Shown here: piece after piece, positions 15,732-22,420 of the stretch
How positions within the stretch are numbered: the stretch's first letter is position 1
Layout of the letters: every line of letters starts with the position of its first letter
DNA from: Acholeplasmataceae bacterium
GTDB lineage: Bacteria > Bacillota_I > Bacilli_A > Acholeplasmatales > Acholeplasmataceae
Length of the DNA: 23,092 nucleotides
Reading direction: 5' to 3'
NCBI GenBank assembly: GCA_030656435.1
Contig: JAUSOA010000057.1
Location: forward strand, 1 to 23,092
Translations under genes and position numbers: made by a program
The notes under the pieces: model-generated
The model's input: only the letters and a program-made list of their open reading frames with translations
Database searches by the model: none
What the model was told of the DNA's origin: nothing

Positions 15732-16769
15732 ATGAATAAAAAAACAAATATCGCTGAAATCGCAAAGTTAGCTGGTGTTTCAACAGCTACGGTATCTTAT
15801 GTCATTAATGATGTGGATAAGGTTTCAGAAAAAACTAAAGAGAGAGTGAGAAAGATTATGGCTGACTTGGATTACATTCCAAGTATTAATGCTAGATCTT
15901 TATCCAATGGGCAAACAAGATTAATTGGAGTAACACTTCCATTAATCGCACCATCTGATACGACTGGTACCCTTTTAGAAACCAATCCTTTTTTCGCTGA
16001 ATATTTAGGTGAAATACACAAAGTCATTTCACAATATGGTTATGATATCTTGTTATCGGGAATTCAAGTCAAGGGTAAATATAAAAACTGGATTCAAAGT
16101 AGAGGTTTAGATGGGATTATCTTATTAGGATCTTATCCACCAGACATCTATGAAGAAGTTAAAGCATTAAATATACCAACAGTTTTAACTGACGTTTATG
16201 AAACCTACGCGAATGACTTTCATTCAGTCAATACGGATGACGCTGAAGGTTCTTATATGGCAACTAAACATTTGATTGGCTTAGGTCATAAAAAGATTGG
16301 ATTTGTTGGAGGGTCTATCCAACAATCTCCAATCCATAATAACCGTTATCTAGGCTATGGGAAAGCAATGCTAGAAGCAAATTTAAAGATTAATAATGAC
16401 TGTGTGTTTGAGACACTTACTACCTTTGAAGGTGGAATGCACTTGGCACAAAGATTAATGAAGGAAAAGTTTGATTTAACAGCCTTAGTAGTCGATGCAG
16501 ATATCGTAGCATTAGGTATTATGAAGGTTTGTCAGGATGCTGGCAAGAAGGTTCCTGATGAATTATCGATTGTAGGATTTGATGATATACAAGCAGCATC
16601 TTTTACTTCACCTGGATTAACAACGATTAGACAGTTCATTTCTAAAAAAGGTGAAATAGCTGCGAATTTAGTCATGGGTGATATTATAGCAAATACAAGA
16701 ACAACAGATAGTAAGATGGTGAAATCTAAGTTGATTGTCAGAGGTAGTACGAAGAGATTAGAGATTTAG
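15732..16769 (+). CDS. LacI-family transcriptional regulator
   Basis: DNA-binding regulator, 345 aa, the usual size for the family. Residues ~4-50 are the LacI helix-turn-helix and hinge helix (IAEIAKLAGVSTATVSYVIN, then YIPSINARSLSNG). From ~63 it has the periplasmic-binding-protein-like sensor domain, with landmarks GLDGIILLG, the VNTDDAEGSYMATKHLIGLG segment, KKIGFVGG, LSIVGFDDI and SPGLTTIRQ. The AAAGGAG RBS and ATG are unambiguous. It closes the sugar locus on the same strand and is followed by a terminator, so it is the likely sensor for the imported sugar. Effector and operator are unknown; no clean CG-centred LacI palindrome was found in the intergenic gaps. Confidence 0.93.
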   Translation: MNKKTNIAEIAKLAGVSTATVSYVINDVDKVSEKTKERVRKIMADLDYIPSINARSLSNGQTRLIGVTLPLIAPSDTTGTLLETNPFFAEYLGEIHKVISQYGYDILLSGIQVKGKYKNWIQSRGLDGIILLGSYPPDIYEEVKALNIPTVLTDVYETYANDFHSVNTDDAEGSYMATKHLIGLGHKKIGFVGGSIQQSPIHNNRYLGYGKAMLEANLKINNDCVFETLTTFEGGMHLAQRLMKEKFDLTALVVDADIVALGIMKVCQDAGKKVPDELSIVGFDDIQAASFTSPGLTTIRQFISKKGEIAANLVMGDIIANTRTTDSKMVKSKLIVRGSTKRLEI

Positions 16770-16804
16770 ATTGAATTTAGTTTAAAAGCATACTTAAGCG
16801 ATAT

Positions 16805-16840
16805 AACAACTCTTCCATAACATTGGATGAGTTGTTTTTT
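16805..16840 (+). terminator. Rho-independent terminator after the regulator gene
   Basis: AACAACTC (16805-16812) pairs with GAGTTGTT (16829-16836). After one mismatch the stem continues TCCA/TGGA inside a 6-base loop. The stem runs into a T tract to 16840. It ends the sugar-utilisation transcript. Confidence 0.9.
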
Positions 16841-16893
16841 GTTTATAGGGTTCCATTATTTATTAACGATGAAAGCACACTATCAATCTATAG

Positions 16894-16899
16894 TATAAT
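16894..16899 (+). promoter_or_regulatory. Candidate -10 box for the HAD phosphatase gene
   Basis: A perfect TATAAT stands 18 bases before the ATG at 16917, downstream of the terminator, so the phosphatase has its own promoter. The -35 region is not recognisable, and the leader would be very short. Confidence 0.5.
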
Positions 16900-16916
16900 A
16901 AGACTGGTGATAATAT

Positions 16917-17705
16917 ATGAAACTCGTAGTTGCAGACTTGGACGGAACATTAATCCACAGTAAAGGTTTTTCAAAGGAAACATTAAAAACAGTGAAAAAG
17001 CTTCAAGAACAAGGCATTATTTTTACTATAGCTACAGGAAGACATATCATTACAGCCAAGGATTATGTTAAAGAACTTCATGTAAAATATCCGGTCATTT
17101 ATAGTAATGGAGCATACATTTATGATCATGAAAATAAAAAGGTTATCCACGAAGCACTCATAGATAAACTAACTGCATTAAAAACTATGAAGGTATGTAG
17201 TAAATATAATTTAGACTTTATTATATATACAGTAGATAACATTTACGCAACAAAGAAATCTAGAGATAAATTAGTTTCCAAAGTTGGTAAATATGATTTA
17301 GAAGTTGTTAGTGAAGAAGAACTCAAATCATGTGTAGGTAATGGAGTTATTAAAATTCTTGTTTTTGATGATGACGTAGAACGCATTATAGAAGCAAGAA
17401 ACATCTTAAGTCAGATAAAAGATATATATCCAATTCAAAGTTCAAGAAGTTATATAGATATAGGACATCATTCAGTTAATAAAGGAAATGCATTAACTAT
17501 ATTAGCTAAGCACTTAAATGTTTCTCTAGAGAATTGTATGGCTATAGGAGATCAAGAGAATGATTTACAGATGATTCAAGTAGCTGGAGTTGGTGTAGCT
17601 ATGGGGGATGGAAATGTCTTATTGAAAGATGAGGCTGATTATATAACGAAATCATTTGAAGAAAATGGTTTTTCATATGCAGTTGAGAAGTATTTTTTTG
17701 GCTAA
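16917..17705 (+). CDS. Cof-type HAD-superfamily (IIB) phosphatase
   Basis: Cytoplasmic haloacid-dehalogenase-like hydrolase of the Cof/YidA group; such enzymes dephosphorylate sugar phosphates or related small molecules with broad specificity. The 262 residues show motif I ADLDGTL with nucleophile D7 and acid D9, motif II TIATGR, a cap insertion, the NKGNAL lysine motif, and motif III GDQENDLQM. The C-terminal AMGDGN and FEENGFSYAVEKYF are typical. It is monocistronic, between the upstream terminator and a degraded region. A link to the sugar locus is only positional. The substrate cannot be predicted. Confidence 0.9.
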   Translation: MKLVVADLDGTLIHSKGFSKETLKTVKKLQEQGIIFTIATGRHIITAKDYVKELHVKYPVIYSNGAYIYDHENKKVIHEALIDKLTALKTMKVCSKYNLDFIIYTVDNIYATKKSRDKLVSKVGKYDLEVVSEEELKSCVGNGVIKILVFDDDVERIIEARNILSQIKDIYPIQSSRSYIDIGHHSVNKGNALTILAKHLNVSLENCMAIGDQENDLQMIQVAGVGVAMGDGNVLLKDEADYITKSFEENGFSYAVEKYFFG

Positions 17706-17789
17706 CAGATTCAAAATAAGTATGATTGTTACAAAATAGTAATAACCAATACTTAATTCTTATTAAAGTGGCTCGATGTCAATAAAGAA

Positions 17790-18114
17790 GACAAAAAGAG
17801 TATGACCATATATTGATTGATAATACCTAGTCCATTTAAAAATGGAGAAATGGGAAACGGATGAAGATTTTAACAAAATACTTAACACAATAATAACAAT
17901 CATTTTTTTGGTCATTCTTTTTTCTCTTTTTTCAATTTTTCTAATAATTAGTATTGATTTACATGACAAAAGTTGAAATGAATTAAATATATCAAGACCA
18001 ACAGCAATTAAATATTTAAAAGCATTAGAAAAACATGGATTTCTAATATCTAAACGAGTTGGTAAGGAAGTAGTGTATAAAAACATTCAATTGATTAACA
18101 CATTTAATCTCTAA
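17790..18114 (+). pseudogene. Decayed Fic-family gene remnant
   Basis: No intact frame exists here, but translated fragments match the Fic order. At 17826-17861 PSPFKNGEMGNG looks like a damaged Fic active-site loop (usual form HPFxDGNGR), with TGA codons before and after it. At 17977-18114 an uninterrupted piece reads NELNISRPTAIKYLKALEKH followed by GFLISKRVGKEVVYKNIQLI, like the winged-helix tail common at the end of Fic proteins, and ends in TAA. Immediately before it IDLHDKS runs into TGA. Fic enzymes transfer AMP or related groups to proteins and are often mobile or toxin-linked. Stops and loss of frame argue for an inactivated gene. The C-terminal match is the firmer part. Confidence 0.6.
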
Positions 18115-18121
18115 ACCATAC

Positions 18122-18153
18122 ATAAAAAGTGGAAATTTATTTCCACTTTTTAT
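18122..18153. terminator. Strong bidirectional terminator hairpin
   Basis: A 14-base perfect stem (ATAAAAAGTGGAAA with its complement) closes a 4-base TTTA loop. It is A-rich on the left and T-rich on the right, so it can terminate on either strand. It lies 7 bases beyond the end of the Fic remnant and probably was that gene's terminator. Confidence 0.8.
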
Positions 18154-18205
18154 CAAAAATGTCATAAACATCTTAAATAAATGCTACATGAGTTAATACG
18201 TTTAT

Positions 18206-18239
18206 TTGCAACCAACAGTTGCTTGCTATCATGTATTAT
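18206..18239 (+). promoter_or_regulatory. Candidate promoter and operator of the XRE operon
   Basis: TTGCAA (18206-18211) with TATCAT (18227-18232) gives a 15-base spacer; TATTAT (18234-18239) is an alternative -10. Inside the spacer, GCAAC-CAACA-GTTGC (18208-18222) is a perfect 5-base inverted repeat, a plausible autoregulatory site for the XRE protein encoded downstream. The spacer is short, so the promoter call is tentative. Confidence 0.4.
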
Positions 18240-18272
18240 CAGTCGTATACTAAAAGTGTAAGGAGGTCAGTC

Positions 18273-18854
18273 ATGCTTAATTTAGAATTAATCAGTAAAA
18301 AAATTATAGAGAAAAGAAAACAAAGGGGTATGACTCAATACGAACTTGCAGATGCTTTATATGTCTCGAGACAAGCTGTTAGCAAGTGGGAAATGGGAAA
18401 ATCACTTCCTAGTCTTGAAGTGCTCCTAGAGATGACAGAACTTTTTGATATCACCATTGATTATATGCTTGATGGCTCAGAGCTCAGCGATCATGATTAT
18501 CAATCGATGTTCATGCAATATCCGAGAGAATCAGTAATACACCGTTTCCTTAACTCAAATCACTTGAATGAAGACATCAAGAATATCTTTTACCTCCTCA
18601 CGTCAAAGGAGAGAAAACAGATGATAGACCAATTTATTGCGAAACAACTATGTATTGATGCTACTGTTTTATGGCCTTACTTAAGTATGGCAGAAAGAAA
18701 GTACTTGATTGGTAATTTAGTATCCAAAGATATTGATCAAGATTTATCGAAACTCTATGACATGATGTCTATAGAAGAAAAAATGATGGTCAACCCAGAG
18801 GGTAGACATACCATCACTTATGTTTCAAATAAACGAAAAGGAGAAAAGAGTTAA
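18273..18854 (+). CDS. XRE-family regulator with C-terminal 28-residue helical repeats
   Basis: The ATG at 18273 has a near-perfect AGGAGGT 5 bases upstream and gives 193 aa; an earlier in-frame ATG at 18219 overlaps the promoter region and lacks an RBS. Residues ~5-60 are a Cro/CI-type helix-turn-helix (QRGMTQYELADALYVSRQAV, SKWEMGKSLPSLEVLLEM). The C-terminal half is helical and repetitive, with three segments in step every 28 residues: YLLTSKERK (R114), PYLSMAERK (R142) and YDMMSIEEK (K170). The same period appears in the protein encoded next, whose ATG follows 1 base after this stop. This suggests the pair interact or sense the same thing. The regulated genes and signal are unknown; self-regulation is likely. 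Confidence 0.85.
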   Translation: MLNLELISKKIIEKRKQRGMTQYELADALYVSRQAVSKWEMGKSLPSLEVLLEMTELFDITIDYMLDGSELSDHDYQSMFMQYPRESVIHRFLNSNHLNEDIKNIFYLLTSKERKQMIDQFIAKQLCIDATVLWPYLSMAERKYLIGNLVSKDIDQDLSKLYDMMSIEEKMMVNPEGRHTITYVSNKRKGEKS

Positions 18855-18855
18855 T

Positions 18856-19242
18856 ATGAAATATACTCAATTGTTACCATTTATGGGAAGAGAAGAATTA
18901 AATAAAGTAGCGCAAGAGATAATTAACGGTGAATTAAAAGGTGTTAAATTAGAAACACTATATCCATTTTTAGGAAGAGATAACCTTCATGAGATAGTTG
19001 ATCAACTCATTGAGAAAAAAGATGCGAAGAGGCTTCAAAATGTTATTCCATTTATTTCTAGAGAAAAAGTTTTAGATATTTATCATGCTGCTGAAAAGGG
19101 TGAAATACCAAATTTTGATTCATCTAGTTGCGTTCCATTCTTAGGTTCTGACAAGATTAAGGAAATATTTAGAGATCTTATTAAGAATGCTTCGAGTGAG
19201 TCTGATAAAGATGATGAAGATGATGATCGTGATGAAGAATAA
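18856..19242 (+). CDS. Small helical-repeat protein, partner of the XRE regulator
   Basis: The 128-aa protein, starting at the ATG 18856 one base after the XRE stop, has an AAAGGAG 12 bases upstream inside the XRE gene. Four repeats of 28-29 residues are visible, each starting with a PF motif: PFMGREEL (8), PFLGRDNL (37), PFISREKV (65) and PFLGSDKI (94). Each is followed by an amphipathic helix of pattern xxIxxxIxxG. The last ~18 residues are almost all Ser/Asp/Glu. There is no signal peptide or membrane segment, so it is probably cytoplasmic. I do not recognise an enzymatic function. Shared repeats with the XRE protein suggest a regulatory partner, possibly an anti-regulator. A terminator overlaps its stop codon. 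Confidence 0.8.
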   Translation: MKYTQLLPFMGREELNKVAQEIINGELKGVKLETLYPFLGRDNLHEIVDQLIEKKDAKRLQNVIPFISREKVLDIYHAAEKGEIPNFDSSSCVPFLGSDKIKEIFRDLIKNASSESDKDDEDDDRDEE

Positions 19243-19269
19243 AGACCCTCGGGTCTTTTTTTATTTTTT
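19241..19269 (+). terminator. Rho-independent terminator of the XRE operon
   Basis: AAAGACC and GGTCTTT form a 7-base stem with a CTCG tetraloop, followed by an uninterrupted run of Ts and a second T-rich stretch. The stem starts inside the TAA stop of the repeat protein, so the transcript ends at once. Confidence 0.9.
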
Positions 19270-19295
19270 AATCATGCAAATAAAAAGGTGATTGC

Positions 19296-19424
19296 ATGAA
19301 ATATATTAGTAAAGACGAAGTTCTAGCTGCACTATTATTCTTGAATCATATGAACATAAACAATAAGAGTTACTCCACTATAATCACTTTATTGACTGAC
19401 AAATCAAATCATGCTAAAATATGA
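19296..19424 (+). CDS. Possible 42-residue small ORF (doubtful)
   Basis: ATG at 19296 with an AAGGTG 5 bases upstream encodes a short peptide beginning MKYISKDEVLAALLFLNHMN. Against it: it starts only 27 bases after a terminator with no promoter seen, it ends with TGA while every confident gene here uses TAA or TAG, and its last 33 bases overlap a well-formed promoter. I recognise no family. It is listed because the RBS is reasonable. Confidence 0.2.
   Translation: MKYISKDEVLAALLFLNHMNINNKSYSTIITLLTDKSNHAKI
19392..19420 (+). promoter_or_regulatory. Sigma-A-type promoter of the lone lipoprotein gene
   Basis: TTGACT (19392-19397), a 17-base spacer, then TAAAAT (19415-19420) preceded by TGC, an extended -10. 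This is the best promoter in the window. The predicted start lies about 25 bases before the lipoprotein ATG, leaving room only for the RBS. Confidence 0.8.
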
Positions 19425-19453
19425 TTACTAAATTCATTTCTTGGAGGGGTATG

Positions 19454-21511
19454 ATGAAAAATCTACATCTATTGATTTTCTTCTTTTTTATTTTTGTTTT
19501 AGGTTCATGTCAAAAAGAGATTGAAACGAAAATAGAAACAGAAGTAGAAACGATTACTGAAGAGATTAAACCAGTTGTTCAATCCATTCACTTCGAGCAA
19601 AAAAATGTTTACTATTTAAGTGCTTTTGATATTACAAAACTCTCATTTCATGTAGGTTTTGATGATGAAAGTGAACGTGATGTGAATATGAGCGTTTCGA
19701 TGTTTTCCATTTCAGATCAAGAAAAAATTCAAACCGCTGGACTCCATCAACTGAGTTTAGAATATCAACGCTACAAGAAAACGATCGTTATCTACATTGT
19801 CGATCTTGATCCAAGTATTGAACTTACTGCGATATACTTTGAAAAACCAAAAGAAAAAATACCGAGAAACGAACTTGATTTTTCAGCAATCACGATTTGC
19901 TTTGAATTTGAACTTGTAATAACTGAAAAATTCCAACTATTTGAAGCAATGATTGAAAAAAACAGCATCAAAGAGTTTTATTTTGTTGGAAATTACACTT
20001 TCATTGTTAAAATGTTTGGTCAATCTTTAAGGTTCAATGTTGATTTAACTCACGCAAATGTAGTATATGTCGATGATAGAACTTTATATACTGGAGAAAT
20101 ATCAGAGGATGTGATTAGGAAAATTGAAGTATTACGCTTGCAAAATAGTAGATTTCATCAAGTGCTATCACGAGTAATTCTTGTCACACATGAAGGATTT
20201 ATTTTATATGACGGAACCGATCACCTTTATATGAAGTATGATAATCCATCATCTTTAAAGGTAAATGATGAGGTTCTTGTGGATGTTGAAGTCGTCTATC
20301 GAAATAGTAGATTTGAGTATAAGGTGATTGAACTCAAGCTTATAGAGCGCTATATGCCATATATAGTGGAACCTGCTATTTTTGAATTAAAAGAATATTT
20401 AACCGTTGTTAAGGATAAGGAAAAAGAACTTAAATATCAGTTCAGGGGAATATTTACCTATATCAATCAAAAATTGGTATTTACAGATGGTGAATACGAG
20501 ATTAAGGATATGATTTATGATGATGAAACACTACTAGTTATCAATCAATATATTCATCAACTAGTCGATGTCAATTTTTATTTAGCAAAAACAAACGGAC
20601 CACGCAAGTTTATTTTAGACATTAACGAAATGAAAATTGTACAGTTAAGTGCAATTCATAAGGTTTATTATACGGAATTTTTCTTAAATTTAGAAATTAA
20701 GCATATCCTAAATGATTTACCAACAATCATCACAAAATCTGATAGATTGACATTAGTCAATAAAGGTATTTTTGGAAGTGTAATCACTTGGATAGTAAAG
20801 GATCCTAAGATTATTTCAAAAGAGGGTATTGTACAAAGTGGAGTCAATAAATATACATGCACTGTCTTGATGATGAATGCAGATGATGGGAAAACCAATA
20901 AAGGAAGTAGTATAGACCTATGTATAACTGTTGGGGTCCCAATGACACTCAAACAAGCAGATATCATCAGCCTGAATACAGATTATGAAGTTATCGTTAA
21001 AGGCTTGATTCTTAAATCAAGCTATGGAGTTAGTCTTATCTATGATGGAACATCCTATGCTTTTGTTAAATATGACGGAAAAATAGGTGATGTTATTGAA
21101 GTTCACGGGTTTTATGAGAAGTATGAAGAGTATTTAGGCGGTCTATCATACCCCTATATCGTCAAACCATCAAACAACACCTATACTAAACCTGTAGCAA
21201 TATCTGATTTCGACTTTATAAATAACTCTCTAAATGAAACGATGTTTGGTAAAACATTTGATGTTGAACTCAATTTGGTAAGTATTAGTAATTATTTAGG
21301 ATGGGACGCATTCAATCCAATGGGTGGATTGCCATATCTTACCAAAGCAAGCACATTTACAATCTCTGGAACAACTACGAAGGTTCATTTAATTGATGAC
21401 CAAAACACAAATCTAAGTGGTTTTGTAGATGGTAGCAAGGTAAAATTTATCTTTGTTGGTTTAAACAGCTTCAATGAACTTGAAGGAATATTAGTTGAGA
21501 TTAATGAGTAA
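19454..21511 (+). CDS. Multidomain lipoprotein with Ig-like and OB-like modules, function unknown
   Basis: The ATG at 19454 is 6 bases after GGAGG; an ATG at 19451 would be too close, and one at 19421 lies before the RBS. The 685-aa product has a lipoprotein signal ending VLGSC (C19). A short Glu/Thr-rich stalk follows. Residues ~43-117 and ~122-195 resemble Big_3-type bacterial Ig folds (LSAFDITKLSFHVGFDDES, then GLHQLSLEYQRYKKTIVIYI). Residues ~233-300 and ~500-575 look like OB-type beta-barrels (GFILYDGTDHLYMKYD and GVSLIYDGTSYAFVKYDGKI, each with a V.D.V/D.IEV strand). Residues ~414-500 resemble an atrophied Ig repeat (ITWIVKDPKIISKEGIVQSG). No catalytic motif or transporter neighbour is seen. 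It is probably an externally displayed binding or adhesion protein transcribed alone. Domain names are by eye. Confidence 0.75.
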   Translation: MKNLHLLIFFFFIFVLGSCQKEIETKIETEVETITEEIKPVVQSIHFEQKNVYYLSAFDITKLSFHVGFDDESERDVNMSVSMFSISDQEKIQTAGLHQLSLEYQRYKKTIVIYIVDLDPSIELTAIYFEKPKEKIPRNELDFSAITICFEFELVITEKFQLFEAMIEKNSIKEFYFVGNYTFIVKMFGQSLRFNVDLTHANVVYVDDRTLYTGEISEDVIRKIEVLRLQNSRFHQVLSRVILVTHEGFILYDGTDHLYMKYDNPSSLKVNDEVLVDVEVVYRNSRFEYKVIELKLIERYMPYIVEPAIFELKEYLTVVKDKEKELKYQFRGIFTYINQKLVFTDGEYEIKDMIYDDETLLVINQYIHQLVDVNFYLAKTNGPRKFILDINEMKIVQLSAIHKVYYTEFFLNLEIKHILNDLPTIITKSDRLTLVNKGIFGSVITWIVKDPKIISKEGIVQSGVNKYTCTVLMMNADDGKTNKGSSIDLCITVGVPMTLKQADIISLNTDYEVIVKGLILKSSYGVSLIYDGTSYAFVKYDGKIGDVIEVHGFYEKYEEYLGGLSYPYIVKPSNNTYTKPVAISDFDFINNSLNETMFGKTFDVELNLVSISNYLGWDAFNPMGGLPYLTKASTFTISGTTTKVHLIDDQNTNLSGFVDGSKVKFIFVGLNSFNELEGILVEINE

Positions 21512-21602
21512 ATGGTTACATGAATCTAAAGTTTTTATATTCATTTCCAGAGTTACACTTTTTCACAGTGCTGAGTAGATTATTTACAGACATTTGAAAA
21601 GT

Positions 21603-21842
21603 ATGAATCATCTATTAATCCAGGAAACAACGATTAATAATCAAAGCGAACTTGGCTTATTTAAGGTCAAGGAAGAAACCTTATATGCTCTTGTTAAAAC
21701 AAAAACACTTTATAGAAGTAGCAGTTTAAGCACATATGAGCAAAGTGTTGTTGAACAGGTTTATTTAGGTGTAGTAAAATGGGTATATGTATCGGATGCT
21801 TATGGATTTGTATCGAATTATAATTATAAGTTGCGTGGATGA
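21603..21842 (+). CDS. Hypothetical small ORF, possibly a gene fragment
   Basis: An open frame of 79 residues from the ATG at 21603 (a TTG at 21594 would add three). It is rich in Ser, Tyr and Val and ends VYVSDAYGFVSNYNYKLRG. I do not recognise it. There is no clear SD sequence, no promoter, and it stops with TGA, unlike all confident genes here. In the 100 bases before it, short protein-like pieces appear in other frames, such as FPELHFFTVLSRLF. The whole 21512-21842 stretch may therefore be a broken gene. A terminator follows 40 bases later, which is the best argument that something was transcribed here. Confidence 0.3.
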   Translation: MNHLLIQETTINNQSELGLFKVKEETLYALVKTKTLYRSSSLSTYEQSVVEQVYLGVVKWVYVSDAYGFVSNYNYKLRG

Positions 21843-21882
21843 ATATAATAATTTTGATTAATTAGGGAATATTTTTAGCGAT

Positions 21883-21910
21883 AAAGAACACATATTTTGT
21901 GTTTTTTTGT
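21883..21910 (+). terminator. Rho-independent terminator
   Basis: AACACA and TGTGTT pair around a TATTT loop; flanking AAAG/TTTT extends the stem, and a seven-T run follows. It could serve the small ORF upstream or be a remnant of the degraded region. Confidence 0.7.
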
Positions 21911-22355
21911 TTTATAGGACATATACGCCCTGTTTTAGTTATTTAAAGTAGAATATAATGTATTATGAGATGATGTAATTTTCGGTATTTGGGGATTTTT
22001 TTTCTATAGAGTTGATGACTTTACTAAATGAAATATGTGTTAAGTTTATAGCGTTGTATATTAAGAGGCTATTTTCAACAAAGATTTTAATTATCGTTAT
22101 TTTTCAAAGGTTCATATCACAATAGAGACACCAAAGTGATGTTTGGTTAATCGCAAAATATAGCGAAAAACGGCCTTTTTAAGCGATAAAATGAGTGTAT
22201 TATGAGGTATCGTGAATATAGAAATAATAGGTTTGACAGTAGCATCACTTAAAACTCCAAAATTATAGGTAGGTGTGATGTGATTACGAACTGAATTTCT
22301 AGGACAAGTCAATTGATATAGGGTAGCTCTGGGATATTGAACTATTTACAGGATA
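21911..22355. other. Non-coding or degraded stretch without a supported gene
   Basis: No frame on either strand carries a recognisable protein. A TATAAT at 21954-21959 has no matching -35 and leads to no gene. A 66-codon open frame on the minus strand (22112-22312) begins with TTG, lacks an RBS and matches nothing I know. No tRNA cloverleaf, CRISPR repeat or clear IS end was seen. It may be the remains of lost genes at the edge of the region starting at 22421. Confidence 0.5.
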
Positions 22356-22400
22356 AATCTTTTTTAAAAGATTGAAAAGTCTGGAAAGACTACACATTAT
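22356..22400 (+). promoter_or_regulatory. Candidate promoter with adjoining palindrome for the window-end gene
   Basis: TTGAAA (22372-22377), a 17-base spacer and CATTAT (22395-22400) form a reasonable promoter 20 bases before the ATG at 22421. AATCTTTT-TT-AAAAGATT (22356-22373) is a perfect 8-base inverted repeat that overlaps the first two bases of the -35, well placed for an operator. AGTC/GACT (22379-22391) is a weak inverted repeat inside the spacer. Confidence 0.5.
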
Positions 22401-22420
22401 ATAGATTGGTGGAGATGTGA

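Noticed and set aside
17763..18086. 107-codon open frame on the minus strand
   Set aside because: It lies antisense to the Fic remnant, has no RBS or recognisable domain, and its sequence is explained as the reverse of the AT-rich degraded gene.
21921..22010. GTTTTAG-containing AT-rich segment considered as a type II CRISPR repeat or tracrRNA
   Set aside because: No second copy of the repeat, no spacer array and no cas gene in the window.
22112..22312. 66-codon minus-strand open frame in the eroded stretch
   Set aside because: TTG start, no SD sequence, ends with TGA, no known family; I looked for a transposase tail and saw none.
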